A stretch of 50,668 bases of DNA from Tulasnella sp. 424 (GCA_019633425.1 WSUB01000238.1:1-50668), one strand, 5' to 3'. Shown: positions 10,393 through 23,085, counted from the stretch's first letter. Made by a program: numbers and translations. The notes: generated by a model from the sequence alone, not told the origin.

Positions 10393-12889
10393 TTAGGATT
10401 CGTCAGTCAGGAGAGAGTAGGTTAACCCCAGTCCACGGACACGACCTAAGGCTTTCTGGACTTGTCCGAATTGGTGAACTAAAAGTTTCAAGTCAATTAG
10501 GTGCAATTATTACCGCGCCAAGAATGTCGTACTTACGCAGTGCGGGGAAAGTACAACTCAGCATCTCCAGAGCAGAGACCACGTCGGCAAGATGGGATTC
10601 ATAGTCGATAGCATATGGTTCAACTCCGCAGTTGGACTCGATATGTTGAACAAGGACCCTTGCGGCAAGCGACCAGCAGTACTGAAAGTTGGACTCATGA
10701 TTAGGAGTATCCATCCATTGGGCAGCAGAACAACGTACCCCAGCGCTGATTAGACAACTATTGACCAATCCCCCATCCTTGGCGACTCTCGCAAGCTTTG
10801 CCATATCTACCGCGCACCCCAGCCTCGCATCATATTCATTCTCGTCGACATTTATGAGGGTTTGATGAATCTCGAGCAGCGCCCCGAGCAACGACGTGTG
10901 TCCGATAAACATGCCGAGATCATAATATGACATCGAAAGAGTTGATGAATTCGGTGTTACGAAAGAGTCGAAAGGCGGGAGTGTCAATTGTAATAGCTTA
11001 GTTGCTGACTCGAGTTTCCGTATGGCAAAAATGTTTTCGTTTGTGGGCTCTTTCGGAAGGCGGTGATTATGAGGGTTCGAACAGATGCTTCAAGACACCG
11101 AAACTCACCAAGTTTGAAGGTCGCACCCAATCTGGTCGCACGATCGAGCAAAGAAAGCCCTTTCAGTGTGGCTGCCCAAGGTATTTCGGGTAGTGCATAT
11201 CCGACCGTATGTGGAGCCGCATTGAAGAGGTCGCTCAGTGTGGTATTGCAAATCTCTGTCCCAATTCCCTACATGTTAAAGGCAATTAGCGCCGGTCCGT
11301 TTAAGATGGAATACTAGCTCGTACCACTTCATACTCTTCTATCCGACGTGGGAAGACTGTTCGAATAGCATCGACGGTGCTGCCTTCGTCGGGCAACGCG
11401 CCAACGAATCCAGAGCACACACTGGACATCTTATCGCAGAGATATATCATCCAGAACGTTGTAATCCTTTCGCCCACTTCAATCTGTGTATTTGGGGGGT
11501 TTAGCAGCATGATACCCGACGTCCCCGGGGTCGCGGGGAAGCGCCCAACGGTGTCGTTCTTGAATACATTAGACTCGATGCGATGAAGGCCGCACGATAG
11601 AGCCAGTCGAGCGGCACCACAGTGGATGTGGTACCTTAGGAATAGGGAGGGTCGAGGACAATAGACTAGCGTTAGTGGCACGGAGCTACGAATGCCGCGT
11701 GAGACTAGATCGAGACAGAGAACTCACCCTTCCAGATATCGACCCCTCAAATACAGATACAGGGTCACTAACACACTTCCCCGAAGAAAGTCCATTAGCC
11801 TGTCACTGAAAGACAAGCTGTCTACCAAAGCCTGCCGAGCCCTTCGGAGGAAGTACTCCTCGAGCCTGGGCAACTCTGCTAATTGGGGCAATTCCACGCC
11901 GAAGCCGGACTGAATTTCCAACGCGAGAGGGTGAGGCCCCCCAACGAAGCCCCGAGACACAAAATAGCATGCCATGAGGTACATGGCTTCGATGAAAGCG
12001 GGGTGGGGTTGATCAGCTGCGCGAGGAGCACCGAGTCGTTTGATAAAGGTAGGAACATGGAAATAGAAGTGCAATGATGCGTGGTGCTGAAGGAAGATGT
12101 TGATCCTGTCTCACAAGAAAGGATCATTTAGTGAGATAAAAATCGCGAAAACACAGACTATCGTACATGAAGTTGCGGTGAGGCGCCGCGAGCACTTCAG
12201 CCTCGTACCATCTACCCTTTGCCACGTCATATGGTGTCTTGTTCAGGGCGACAGCCATCTCATCAATCCAGCGGTGCAATGAGTCTTCAGCTGCAGTGCT
12301 ATGCGACGGATTCGCTACCGGGGTTTGGGTTGTCGATGCGAAGGACTGAGGAGTAGTGGGGAGAGAGAGGGCAGCTTCCTCGCTGAGAGTTTGGAATCGC
12401 TCTTCGAGGGCAGCAAGCCGTTCTTGTAGGACTTCGGAGACAGGCCGCGTGACCGGCCTTTCGTACTTGCATTCGCGATTTGCCTTGGTACAGATGACAC
12501 AAAACGGTTTGGCTCCGTCGCACCTCTGGACAGTGGTTGGAGGCGGGGTTATACAGTCCGTCAGACGGCCCAGATCGATGGTCCCGGAGAAGTAGAGTGG
12601 TCATGAGAGATAATGAATAGAATCCAAAGGTTTAGTGAAGAAAAGGGGCCGAGATTCAGTGAAGGGTGTTGAGGTCGGGGAAGGGGAATGGAAGCCGGTC
12701 AAGGAGGGTTGATGAGCGGATTCCCAGGCAAAGTACGAACCAGAACAAAGAAGGCAGGGAGTCAGCAAGGGTTCTAATACAGGCTCCCCTTCCTAGCCCT
12801 CAATATTCGATATATTCACTCACAAGCTTCCTACGGCGACACTCCGTACACGCTTCTCCACGCTTGAGCATTGGCATCCCGGCGCGCAT
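10393..12889 (-). CDS. Zn2Cys6 fungal-type transcription factor (paralogue 1)
   Basis: The model runs from ATG 12889 (several in-frame alternatives; MPML lies a few codons in) to TAA 10393 in about eight exons, roughly 600 aa. Exon 1 (12889..12824) ends inside the DNA-binding domain (GEACTECRRRKL). After an unusually long 298 bp intron, exon 2 (from 12525) completes it with RCDGAKPFCVICTKANREC, giving the six cysteines of a Zn2Cys6 cluster. A coiled-coil-like linker (LQERLAALEERFQTL) follows. The fungal-specific regulatory domain covers about 12107-11328, with FYFHVPTF, the SFSDRLMDFLRGSV region, HIHCGAARLALSCGLHR and FWMIYLCDK. The last exon ends VQKALGRVRGL. It would bind DNA in the nucleus; target genes are unknown. 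It is a tandem paralogue of the next gene. Confidence 0.82.
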
Positions 12890-13727
12890 TCTTCTCGATC
12901 GACTGGTATCACGCAACTGATTGCTACACAAGGAGGTTGGTACTTGGACAGACGGACTCTGAGGTTCGTGAACGTGGCCGTCTATATATCGTGCAGGGAG
13001 TAGTGTCGAAATCCTGCTGAGGGGTCGGGAATGGCTAGTTACTGACTTTCACGATCCTGGTATAGTATGCGTTCCTGTTGTACCTTGACGTCAGCCGGAA
13101 GTGGATGCGGGAGCCTCGGGCTGTAAGTGAATGAGTATGGCAATTAGCCGAGGTCGGGTGCGGTGGAGAGTTTGAGCGCCAAGTATGTAAGGCATTATAA
13201 GCAACGAGACGAAGGTCCACGGCGACGTCGCTAGTGGATCCCTGAAACGTAAACTCACCCTGAAAGGTCTCGTGAAATCACCTCAGCCTCATACTAGTAT
13301 TCGTCCGAACAACGCGGAACCACTCTTGGTCCCAAGATGGAGGCTTAGGATATTGGCGAGCGACCCCATCCGAAATACATCTGAGGCGAGATCAAAACGC
13401 CCTGCAGGGGTTTACAGAAGGTCCGGACGACGAAGAGACAAGAGACCGGATGGAGGCCTATCTGAAATGGGAGATACTATTGGTCAGCGGCATTCGTAGC
13501 TCCGTTGAAAGTTTCAAAGGCGGTGGCTGTGTTGGAAGCGAGGTCCGCGGTTTGCTGACGCACGACCTGTCGTGACTATCCTGAAAACGCCGTGTTCCCC
13601 GTGCGACCCCTTCGGTTGGACTCGGAAGATCAAGTGCACGAATATCAATAGGAAGACATCTAAATGTGATTGCTATTTATGAGAAAGACGTATATGGTAT
13701 TCCTCGCCTCTGAAGCCGGTCGCTTGG
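12890..13727. other. Spacer between the two Zn2Cys6 genes
   Basis: This holds the presumptive promoter of paralogue 1 and the 3' flank of paralogue 2, both on the minus strand. Short ORFs at about 13035-13220 and 13272-13499 show no domain or conserved splice structure. I see no gene here. Confidence 0.5.
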
Positions 13728-16173
13728 TCATTCGGACTCGCTGTTGGTCTCTCCAAATACTCCGGCCCCTGAGAGACCACCGAGACGTCCGAGAGCTTCC
13801 TGAACCTTTTTAAACTGAAGTACTTGTGATCGAATATATTGTCAGACCTGTCCCTTACATGCAATGGAAAGGAACCTTACCCAACGTTGGGAATGTCGGA
13901 CTGAGCTTTTCCAGAGCAGAAACTAATTTCCCCAGATGCACTTCATAATCATCGACGAACGCTTCTTTCTCGTAATTCGACTCTATATGTTGGATTAAGA
14001 CTTGAGCTGCAAGGCACCAGCAAAACTAGGAGCGAGTGTTAGCCCACAAGGCCGTAAAATGAATCGGGGAACGCACTTACTCCCACACCAATGAAGCACG
14101 CTTGCATTAATCCTCCTTCCGTAACACCCACAGTTAGTTCCGCCATGCTCTTTGCACAAGCTACGCGAGCCTCAGACGCGTTCTCATCGATGTCAACCAA
14201 GGTCTGATGGATTTCCATCAAAGCACCTAGTACTGTGCTGTGTGCCATCCAGGCCGCCATGTCTTCCTCGGCCATACTTTCGATAGAGATATCGTCCGAA
14301 GTGAAGTATGCCATGGGTCGCAGAGTTGACAGAAAGCGATTAGCCGCTATCTCCAACTGCCGCAAACTAACTGTAGTATCGTCCGTGGGCCCTGAAATGT
14401 CGTCTTAGACTCCAAATTTGCTTCCTTTGGTCCGAAAAGATCGATCATAACTCACTAGCGCGATAAGCGGTACCCAGCTTAATAGCACGCTCAAGGATTG
14501 CGAATCCTTTTAGGATAACAGTCCAAGCTGTATCGCGCTGGGGCGTTGCGATGCTCGGATCCAGGGAAATGTCAAATAGAGAGAGTAAGGTGCCACTCCC
14601 GACGTCGCTAACCGTTCCCTACGTCAAGCAGTAATCCAAATGTCAATGAGCGATTCACGAATATATGAAGAAGATGAAATACCAATTCATATTCCTTCAT
14701 CGTTCGAGGAAACACCGTTTCCACAGCGTCTACGGCGTCGCTTTCGCACGGCAAGGCACAAACGAACCCAGCGATAACGCTTGATATCTTATCACACAAG
14801 TAGATCATCCAGAATGTTGCAATCCTGTTCCCAACTTCAATTTCATTGGCCGGAGGTTGGAGCAGAACAACGTTGGTTGAGATGAGGTCGGTGTAGACCG
14901 GACTGTTGAATACGTGCGAGGTGAGCCGGTGGAGGCCGCAAGACAACGCAAACCGAGCCGCCCCGCAATGAACATGATAGCTAATGATGGGGTCCAGAGT
15001 GAAATTAGGAGTAATCCTTCTCTGTTATAACCAAATGGAGCTTACCCTTCAAGGAAACGGCCCCGCATGTACAAGTACGTGGTAAGGAGGACAGAGCCTC
15101 TAAGGAAGTCCATTAGCCTGTCGCTGTAAGACAAGCTTTCCATCAAAGCCTGGCGAGCTCGTCGAAGGAAATGCTCTTCATGATGAACAAGGCTTTGGTT
15201 CTCGGGAAACCTGGAGCTGAAGTAGCATGCGAAGAGGTAAATGGATTCGAGCAATGCTCGATGGGGCCTTTCTGTTTCTTCAGACGAAGCAAGTCTCGCC
15301 CTGAAAGTGGGCTCATGGAAGTAAAAGTGGATAGAAGGGTAATGAAGAACGAAGATGTTCAACCTGTGTCATCCACCCAATGTTAGCTAGTTCCATCTCG
15401 ATAATTCGGCCATGAATCGATGTCCTCTACTCACAAATAGTCGCGGATAGCGGGAGAAAGTTCTTCTGGCTCCCACCAACGCCCAGTCATGTCGTGAAGG
15501 GGGGTGGGGGTGGTATTTGGAATAGACGGTATCGTTCTATTGTGCCTAGCCGGGCTCGAGGACGTGCGAGTGAGATGTTGGTACCTTTTCTCAAGAGCTG
15601 TAAGCCGTTCTTGTAGGACGAGATAGACCGGTCGTGCGAGGATTTTTTCATATCGACATTTCCGCTCTGCCTTGAGGCAGATTTGGCAATTCGGCTTGGC
15701 ACCATCGCACCTCTAATTCGGCCCAATGAGACACGTCGCGATAACAGTTTCGCAAGACAAAGTGATGGGGATCAAGGTCAATGAGATACCGTGGAGTTGA
15801 ATCGGAAAGGTTCGCAACGTTGGAGGGCACAACGGCATATGATGGCCGAAAATGAAATCCGTACGACGTCGCAAATGGCCATAGTGAGGTTTAGGAGTGG
15901 CATTTGGATGGCCGATGTTGAGTGGAGAAGTAAAAGGCGATAGGTGATAGCGAAACCGGTTGACGAACGGGAGTCGGGGAGGTCCGAGCCGGCAGCGTGA
16001 GCGGTGCGTTTGTCAATAGTAACGCCGTGAGAGGAAAGTAAAGAGGAGAGAGATTCTCCGTTAGAGCAGGAGTTAGACTTGTCTGGAACACGGTTAGGAC
16101 GTACCAATTTTCGACGCCGGCATTCCACACACGCTTCGCCACGTCGGAGAACCGGAATGGTAGGGGGTTGCAT
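13728..16173 (-). CDS. Zn2Cys6 fungal-type transcription factor (paralogue 2)
   Basis: It starts at ATG 16173 (MQPPTIPVLRRGEAC) or at the in-frame ATG 16254, and ends at TGA 13728. The first exon carries CVECRRRKL. After a long intron of nearly 390 bp the cluster resumes near 15712 with RCDGAKPNCQICLKAERKC, completing Zn2Cys6. Downstream exons carry LQERLTALEKRY, FYFHEPTF, the SYSDRLMDFLRGSV region, HVHCGAARFALSCGLHR and FWMIYLCDKISS, all with counterparts in paralogue 1, including the terminal motif VQEALGRLGGL. The two genes share intron positions, even the long intron splitting the zinc cluster, so they are a tandem duplication. It is expected to be a nuclear DNA-binding regulator; targets are unknown. 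The exact 5' end is unsure because the ORF stays open to 16476. Confidence 0.82.
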
Positions 16174-17215
16174 ATCCAAGGATAGATGTAAGTCGCTCTT
16201 CTGGTCGTTGTTGCTTTCAGATAACTTGCGAGAAGTGATGAGGTCTGCCTCCATTCTGGCTGGGCCTTTAATAGAGGCGGTCTCTCGAGCTCTGTGGCGA
16301 CATGGCGCCGGTTGGGGGTCCAGTAGCTTACGAAAACCCTGATTTCGGATATTTTCCACGCCGTTTGCAATGCACAGCATACAAGCAGATGGTCCATAGA
16401 GTCTCTCTGGAAGACAGCGGCGAAAGCTCAGCCGTGTGTCGGCAAACCGAATCGGGCTAGTTGGGAGGAAATCCAACCTTTGACGTGCTCCAAATCCCCA
16501 ACTGGAAAGCCGGGCAAGTTAAAATGAAAGGGTAGGCCTTTCATACATACGGAAATCCTTGGAGTAGTAGGGAGGTTGGTAAGCTCCAGAACCTGGGGCT
16601 GAAAAGACGGACAGCTGGTGGGCATACATCTCCACACAATCGTGAGACCAGCGAATCTCTGCGAATAGTTGAGTAAATAACGCGGCATACTTCAGAAAAG
16701 AACAGCCATTTGAATTTCTAGCCGCCGTTGCGATTAATGTCCACCCATTATGGTGGCCCGCTTGAACCGGAGTTGGGATCGGTCATGTTGCGCAGAACAA
16801 ATACGGCGGCTCGGAGCTCTCATAAGCGCTGTCTAGCCCAGGCCAGATTCATCGATATCTCGCAAGAGGCTGAATGATGACGTGTCCATTCGGAAAAGGC
16901 TGGGCGTGGAATATGGCTCATACGTCGACATGCCCGAAAGCCCGTCGTGGTAGAGCTGATAAGCGCAACCGGGCTTACCGGAGAATCCTAGCGCTCGATT
17001 CGTTCCAAGGTTCCTGAGCTTAAGTGAGAGTTGTAGCGAGCTCATCAGACGGCATGACCATGGCCGGGAGGTCAAACAGTTGCTGAGGTCACCACAAATC
17101 TCGCGTGGCGACCCGAGCCTGACAAATCCCCTCAGTCCCACGGCATCCCCATCAACCGATTGTGGACCCCATTGCAACCCCGACTGATTTCCACCTCCAC
17201 CCGATAGCACACATC
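16174..17215. other. Divergent intergenic region between Zn2Cys6 paralogue 2 and RPS26
   Basis: This presumably contains both promoters. A small palindrome, CCACCCATTATGGTGG, lies at 16741-16756 and could be a protein-binding site. Several minus-strand ORFs (16428-16688, 16833-17210) show no recognisable domain. No other gene is supported. Confidence 0.45.
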
Positions 17216-17856
17216 ATGGTGAGCTTCCTGTTCAAAGCACACTAGATCATATGCGGCTCCTGAACTATAACCCTTGCGACTAACAGACCAAGAAGAGACG
17301 AAACGGCGGCCGAAACAAGAAGAACCGTGGTCATGTCAACCCTCTTCGGTGCAGCAACTGCGCTCGATGTGTTCCCAAGGACAAAGCCATCAAAAGGTTC
17401 ACCGTTAGGAATATGGTAGAGAGTGCTGCCATTCGGGATATCTCAGATGCTTCCATTTTCGAACGTAAGTTTTCCCTGCCCAATATCCAAAGCCCCCGGG
17501 GATTTTGACATGCATTCGTCAAACAGAATACAACGTGCCTAAACTCCATCTCAAGGTCGTTTACTGTGTCTCCTGCGCCATCCACTCTCATGGTGCGTAG
17601 ACGACCCTTGCAATCTGGGGTACCGCGGTACATGGTTTTGCATTCTCTAACCCCGATCTTTCCTTTTGTAATACCTGCAATTGCGCCGGCGACGGTTTCA
17701 CCTTAAACAGTGGTCCGTGTTAGGTCTCGCGAGGGTCGTAAAAACCGATTACCTCCTCCACGAATCCGATACAAGGACGGCAAGAAGGTGAACCCGGCTG
17801 TGCAAGCAGCTGGTGGACAGGGTGCTGTACGTGCTGCCTATTGGAATATCTCGTAG
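17216..17856 (+). CDS. RPS26: 40S ribosomal protein eS26
   Basis: Four exons (17216..17218, 17287..17464, 17527..17592, 17711..17856) encode 130 aa, normal for eS26. The first coding exon is just the ATG, followed at once by GTGAGC. Exon 2 gives [19 protein letters not shown], then [18 protein letters not shown] and [17 protein letters not shown]. Exon 3 gives [13 protein letters not shown]; the two CxxC pairs (CSNC, CVSC) form the zinc site. Exon 4 gives [13 protein letters not shown] and ends in an alanine/glycine tail. The protein sits at the mRNA exit channel of the small ribosomal subunit. This housekeeping gene marks a conserved island between accessory blocks. Confidence 0.97.
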
Positions 17857-18822
17857 GATATCGACACTAACTATCTGCTTTACATCTCTTCCGGGTAGGC
17901 AAAACCCGCCCAAGCCTCATGATCGCACTGCTTGCGTCGGTTTTCCTACATTTTTCTGAGTTTTCCATGTGCTCTTGTGTACTATTCGCCTTTGGCACAA
18001 CATGCTGTATTTGGAGCGAAGTTCTCGACTTATGTCATCCGAGCGACCATAGCCCTCGCGGCCGGAAACTATCGAGTGAGGGGACGGGACAGCAATTTCC
18101 GCCCTGCAAGTGGCTTGGTCCCTGAAACCCCAAGGTTTAGATCAAAGTGTACGGGTAATCACCGACGACTGAAGCGAGATAAGCATCTCGCTTTGCTATT
18201 TTGGGTCAAGCCAAGCCTACACCAAGTGTGCCGTGTTCGATACACAGCCATTGATTATCCCGCTTATTCAGGGCCGCCGGAGCATTCCCATCTCCTACAT
18301 TGGGCCGGATGGCAAATACTGGCCCATGTAAGCAGCCCGGAGCATCATGCTCGACGATGTAAGCAAGTCCAACTCAAGCCATGGCAGATTACACATTTGA
18401 CGAACGGGCTTTTGGGTCGGCGACACACCGACTCGTGGGAATGCCATCAGCCTCCTCAGAAACCTTAACCGTCTCAACGAGCATCTATTGAGCAGCATCA
18501 TTTCCAACCTCAAAGCGACCTTAAGCAAAGGCTAACAACCCGAAAAGCCCTTATAATGACTCTGATTCCATCGCCTCCAATCGACTTCCTCTGTCTCCCT
18601 CAGTCTCGGCGAGATCCACCTAGACGGAATCCTGACCCGAACACACTTACAATATCCACCCCTTCTGCCTTGCTATTAGCCACTTCAGACCGTGAGGTAA
18701 GAGGATATTCTGTCGTTTTATTAACAGAGGTTCAAAGTCTAAAGCTTGCGTCCCCCAGAAAAAAGACTCGTCTGGCACGATCAACCACCGCTCACGGCGC
18801 AAACCCACAACCGCAGTCAAAT
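17857..18822. other. Intergenic region, possibly with a decayed coding remnant
   Basis: One frame at about 18414-18535 reads like a genuine C-terminal tail (GFWVGDTPTRGNA then LLRNLNRLNEHLLSS and a stop). An upstream in-frame TGA and the lack of an acceptor site prevent joining it to anything. Another frame upstream contains SYIGPDGKYWPM followed by a possible 5' splice site. I cannot assemble an intact gene, so this may be a broken one. Confidence 0.3.
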
Positions 18823-19388
18823 ATGAAGCTACTCCCCACTTCCACTCTCCTTTTCTTCGTCTCTCATTTTACTCATATTACCCTCGCTGCCCCGCTGCCA
18901 GTCCGTTCTGGCTCTCCGGATGCATCGACCACCTCCCTCGACGCCGTCATTAAAGGGATGCGATTTCCCTTCCAGTATCATTCACACGCCAAACCTTCAT
19001 CATCCACCTCTTCGAAGCGTTCTTTGATCCCTTTCGCTATGCGTCATCCTTCCTACCCTATCAATCGCGCTCCTTTAGTAGTCAAGCCTGGCGCCTCCCT
19101 TGGCATGGCTGTAGAAGCAGGAGACGACAACAAGTCCCACCATCACCACAACCACCACGACCACCACGACCATCGCCACGAAGACGAGCCCAGCGGCATC
19201 AAAGTAGACAAGGTAGGAACGTCGTGGAAATATAAAGCCGATATGGACTTTTGGGAACCTGTCGGAAAGATTAGAGCATCATTGGACATTGCAGCGGGAG
19301 ATAAACAAGGTGCTTCCCCCCCCCTTTCTTCCCGCTCTCGGCGTTGAAAAACTGACTTCCTTTTAATTCTTGTTCAGCGACCAAGTGA
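18823..19388 (+). CDS. Small secreted histidine-rich protein
   Basis: Two exons (18823..19309, 19378..19388) encode 165 aa. The N-terminus (MKLLPTSTLLFFVSHFTHI) with a following ALPL-type AAPLP site is a typical signal peptide, so the protein should be secreted. No folded domain is recognised. The middle is Ser/Pro-rich, then a dense HHHHNHHDHHDHRHEDE tract lies at about residues 105-122, which could bind zinc, copper or nickel. The last exon adds only ATK before the stop. An in-frame upstream ATG at 18556 would bury the signal peptide, so I prefer 18823. Function is unknown; candidate roles are metal buffering or a small effector-like protein (inference). Confidence 0.68.
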
Positions 19389-19628
19389 TTCCTATTCACC
19401 TCCTTATGTCCCCCTTCTTCCCCGATTGCAGTTACGAGCGAGATTACTTAGGGTCGAGCTGTTTTCTTTTATAATGATGTGATCCCGGTTGCAATTTAGC
19501 GCCTGGACTTTTCTAGAAATACCCGAATACAGCGGATGAATATATAAAATGACTTGAGAGTGAGGAGAGTAGCATAAAAAGAAGCCAAACAAACGATAGG
19601 GATCAAGAATGGAACAGGACGAACACTC

Positions 19629-20880
19629 TCACAGCAGACTATCCATCCGACTGTATACCTCCATAACAGCGGCGACAATCTCGAGGCACAAATCTTCTGC
19701 ATCCCCTTGCTCTTTTCTCGCCTCCTTCACAAGCTCCTGGACGGAATCGACACTCGTGCCACCACTAAGCCCCTCCCTTCTTCTCGTACTCGCACTACCG
19801 CTCTCCCTCGCGGATCCAAACGGCCACACGCAAAACTCGGCAAGGATGTCGTCGCATCGACTGAACGCTGCTTCCCTGGCGTCATAGTTCAACCGAGTAA
19901 GGGCGTTCTCCAGGACACTAGCCGCATACGCCGCACAAGCGAGACAGACCGCTCTGAGGTGGCGATACTGGACTCCTTCCTTGAGCAAGGCGTTCGGGGG
20001 GATGGAAGACGTTCGAGTCGAGAGGAGGGTGAGAACTCGGGTCACGATTTCCTCTTTCGTGCGAGTATCTGCAACCGGATGCGTGGCCATGTCGAACAGG
20101 AGGAAGTTCTTTTTTTCAGTGCGGAGGATCCCTTTGTCGACAAGGCCTTTCGCAAGACGTTCTCGTACTTGTTTTAGCTGGTAACCGATCTTCATTACGT
20201 TCCAGGTCTCGCCTTGAGTAAAGAACCCCATGTGATAAGCCAAAGCTTGACGTTTGCAGTGTGGTGTGACGTACCGCTCATAAGATCGATCCAGCTTCCA
20301 ACGCCCATCGGCTCAGAGGACTTGATCATCTTCAATGCTTCGTCGAGTAAGGTTTCTCCGGTTTGTCGCTCATCTATGACCTCAATAATTCGATCGGGTA
20401 GTGGATAGGGTCGCCTTGACGAGTCTTTCGTCATTGCGATTCGGCGGCGAAGAGCCAGTTCCAAAATGATGCATCCGCGCAACGTGTACGAGATGTTGTC
20501 GTTCCAAAAGGACAGGTATCCCTGAACAAGCGAAAAATTGGAAGAGAGTGTGTGAGCGCTCGTCGTTCCTTGCGAAGACCTGGCTGCGGCCCAGCTCCAA
20601 CTTTCAGCCCGAACGACGCACGAACCTGCCTATCGTTTAGGCCCAGTAACAACACTTCCTCCATAAGTGTTAACTTAGGCATTTTATTCGCTTCCCCCTC
20701 CGTGTCCAAATCCCTGGGGTCAAAAGCGACCTTGTTTCCACCTTCCAATGCTGTTCCTGCATGACCAGCAGAAAGAGGAGACGTGGCTCCGTTTGTTGGA
20801 GTCGAGGTGAATGGAGCTGGACTGCTGTCGGACGTCGCTGAAGCATTCCCGACGCGTCGTCGTGAAAGGCCGGATGCCAT
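19629..20880 (-). CDS. VPS74: Golgi phosphoprotein 3 / Vps74 homologue (GPP34 family)
   Basis: Three exons (20880..20626, 20521..20275, 20212..19629) give 361 aa. After a disordered Ser/Thr-rich N-terminus come LTLMEEVLLLGLNDRQ, GYLSFWNDNISYTLRGC and LELALRRRIAM, hallmarks of GPP34. Then follow a TGETLLDEALKMIK segment, WIDLMSGETWN, QLKQVRERLAKGLVDKGIL and the C-terminal VCLACAAYAASVLENAL region. The family binds PI4P on Golgi membranes and helps retain glycosyltransferases by linking them to COPI. The length is close to the usual 300-350 aa, with a modest C-terminal insertion rich in Ser/Gly/Arg. The gene is intact and not obviously linked to its accessory neighbours. Confidence 0.95.
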
Positions 20881-21790
20881 AACGAAATTAGTTGAGCGGG
20901 AATCGAGTCCTGGTTTTGGATTTGAGTGTTGCGACGGTCCAGCTTGCAATGGGACCGCAGGGTGTGAAGCTCAAGTCGCCGCAGCGGCGAGCTTCTTCAA
21001 GATCACGCTCGTAACGAGTACACAGTCCGAGAGAATCTCCAAGCCGAGCAAGCTCTAGACGCCAGTGGCTACATCTTGAGAAGTAGAAAGAGGATGGCGA
21101 TACTTCATCCCGCCATCTGGTCATAACCGAATGCAGTCCCACTGATCACCATATCCAGCCGTAGATCCTGCACTCCGGCCGTGCCTTCCAAATCCATTTC
21201 TTACTCTGTTGAATCCATGGGTCCCGTCGCCCCATTTTCACTGCAACCCTTGTCCCGGGTCCCTTCCGACCTGTGGATTACGAAAGGCGCAATGCATTGA
21301 GCCTGTGAGCAATCAAACGAAGCCGAAGAATAGAAAAAAAGGATTCGAAATCACATTCATGTGCTGAGGTGCGGTGGTCTATCACTCGTGTTAAATAGAC
21401 CTAACCACGCACACCGCTTGTTTGGTTCACCCCTATTGCATCCAACGGATTCTCTTTGTACGCAATGTGATTGCCTCGACCTTTCCATGTCAACTCCCAA
21501 TTCAATGGTAGCTCTGAGTAATATGAACTTCGCAGAGTACCGAGCTCAGCCTTCATCGATTGGAAAGAGTTCGTTCCATAGCAGAATTGGCTTGCATTTG
21601 GACTGTTTGGGAGTGGAAAATCTTTTCTCGCGGAATCAATTGCCTCAAGGCTACCTTTCCTGTTGTTCCATGGGGTTCTTCTGCCACCTTTGTCGAGTAT
21701 TTATGCGAATATCATCCCCGGCGAACACTTGTACCTCGTCGTGTCCCCCGCCTTCATTCATCCCTTGAATACCCCAGCCCTCCCATCCAT
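20881..21790. other. Divergent intergenic region between VPS74 and kinase C1
   Basis: This holds the promoter of VPS74 (minus) and of the first plus-strand kinase. Short ORFs cross the region but none carries a family signal. I see no further gene. Confidence 0.5.
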
Positions 21791-23085
21791 ATGTCCCACA
21801 ACACACAATCAGACAGTAAAGAGCTCTCATCCATCGTACAGCCTGGTTCCACTCTTCAGGTATATCTTCCTGATCCGCTTTCTGGGGAGCTGGAACTGTC
21901 AGAGAAACCGGTGGCACAGGGGGCGTATAGTGACATCTACAGAGGTCTGTTAAAGCAAAACGGAGTTGAAACAGCTGTACATGTATGTGTCAAGAAACTT
22001 CGCAAGTGCGGTATGGAGGGGAAATGTGCCGATCCGAACATGACCGTCGAGGACCGGTTCGAAAGGGTGCGTTGTCTCGAAGGCTTACGACATCCCGCCC
22101 CAAAGACCCTCACCTAACGAGGAGGGATTTAATAGCGCATCAGAAGGGAAACTGTAATTTGGACTGCTGCGAAACACCCGAATGTGCTTCCTTTTCTTGG
22201 CTACCGGATCGACAAGGGTACTCCCTGGCTTATCTCTCCTTGGGCTACCCATGGAAACCTGGTGGCGTACTTGAAGGGTAACTCTGTCTCCAAGGAAGGG
22301 AGACTGAAGTTGGTGGGTGCTTCCCATGAAGAGTCACGTTTGAAACAGCTCATCGAGTATTCTCTACCCCTTTCAATTGCGGGTACAGCTGCAAGGTGCT
22401 AATACCGGACTTGCGTACCTGCACAGCCTGGAACTACCGATTGCTCACGGGGACCTTAAACCCGAGAACATTCTTATTCTTGACGACCTTACCACGGCTC
22501 TGTGTGACTTCGGGACATCCCGTGTCATAGTCGACCTGGGTCTTCAGACCGGCATGACGACTGCCGGGACCGCGGCTGGAACCGCGGGCTACCAAGCACG
22601 AGAGCTCATCATGGGCGAAAGTCTTCCCACTCCGGCAAGTGACGTATACGCGATGGCTGGAGTTATTTTAGCTGTAAGTGGCTTACGTGAGCTGGATTGG
22701 CATCGTCCTCACCTCGCATTCTATGCTATTTGCTTCATGTTCCCCAGACCCTCAGCGGGAATGTACCGTTCTACCAGGAACGCACACAATCAGTAGTCGT
22801 TATTAAGATCAGCTCTGGCAGAAAATGCGATCCTCAACATCATCCAGAGTTGCCAGCCAGTGACCCACTTTGGAAATTGCTGTCTCGATGCTGGGAGCCC
22901 GAGCCGGTGGACAGACCCTCCGTGAAGGAGGTAATGCAAGAGGTGAGATTATTTCGAGGTTAAGACATCTTCCGGTATGCTGATCTGATGTTTACCTCGC
23001 CGTCCAGTTGCAATCGGCCATCCAAAGGGAGCTCGAATCACTGCCGTCGTACACTGAAGGGAGCATCGAGGTGGACTCAAATTGA
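21791..23085 (+). CDS. TKL-type protein kinase C1
   Basis: Five phase-0 exons (21791..22066, 22136..22312, 22389..22673, 22748..22942, 23008..23085) give 336 aa. The IVQPG motif, common just before these kinase domains, occurs near residue 14. The domain has a Gly-rich loop (QGAYSDIYRG), a VCVKK lysine, HGDLKPEN (H171, D173), CDFG, a SDVYAM helix-F start and a C-lobe DRPSVKEV motif. All catalytic residues are present, so it should be active on Ser/Thr or dual-specificity targets. There is no signal peptide or transmembrane segment, so it is likely cytosolic. Its exon sizes set the pattern for the whole array. Substrates and pathway are unknown. Confidence 0.85.

Noticed and set aside
19100..19200. 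CAC/CCA-rich tract as a microsatellite
   Set aside because: It is in frame within a signal-peptide protein and encodes the His/Asp tract with varied codons, so it is better explained as coding.
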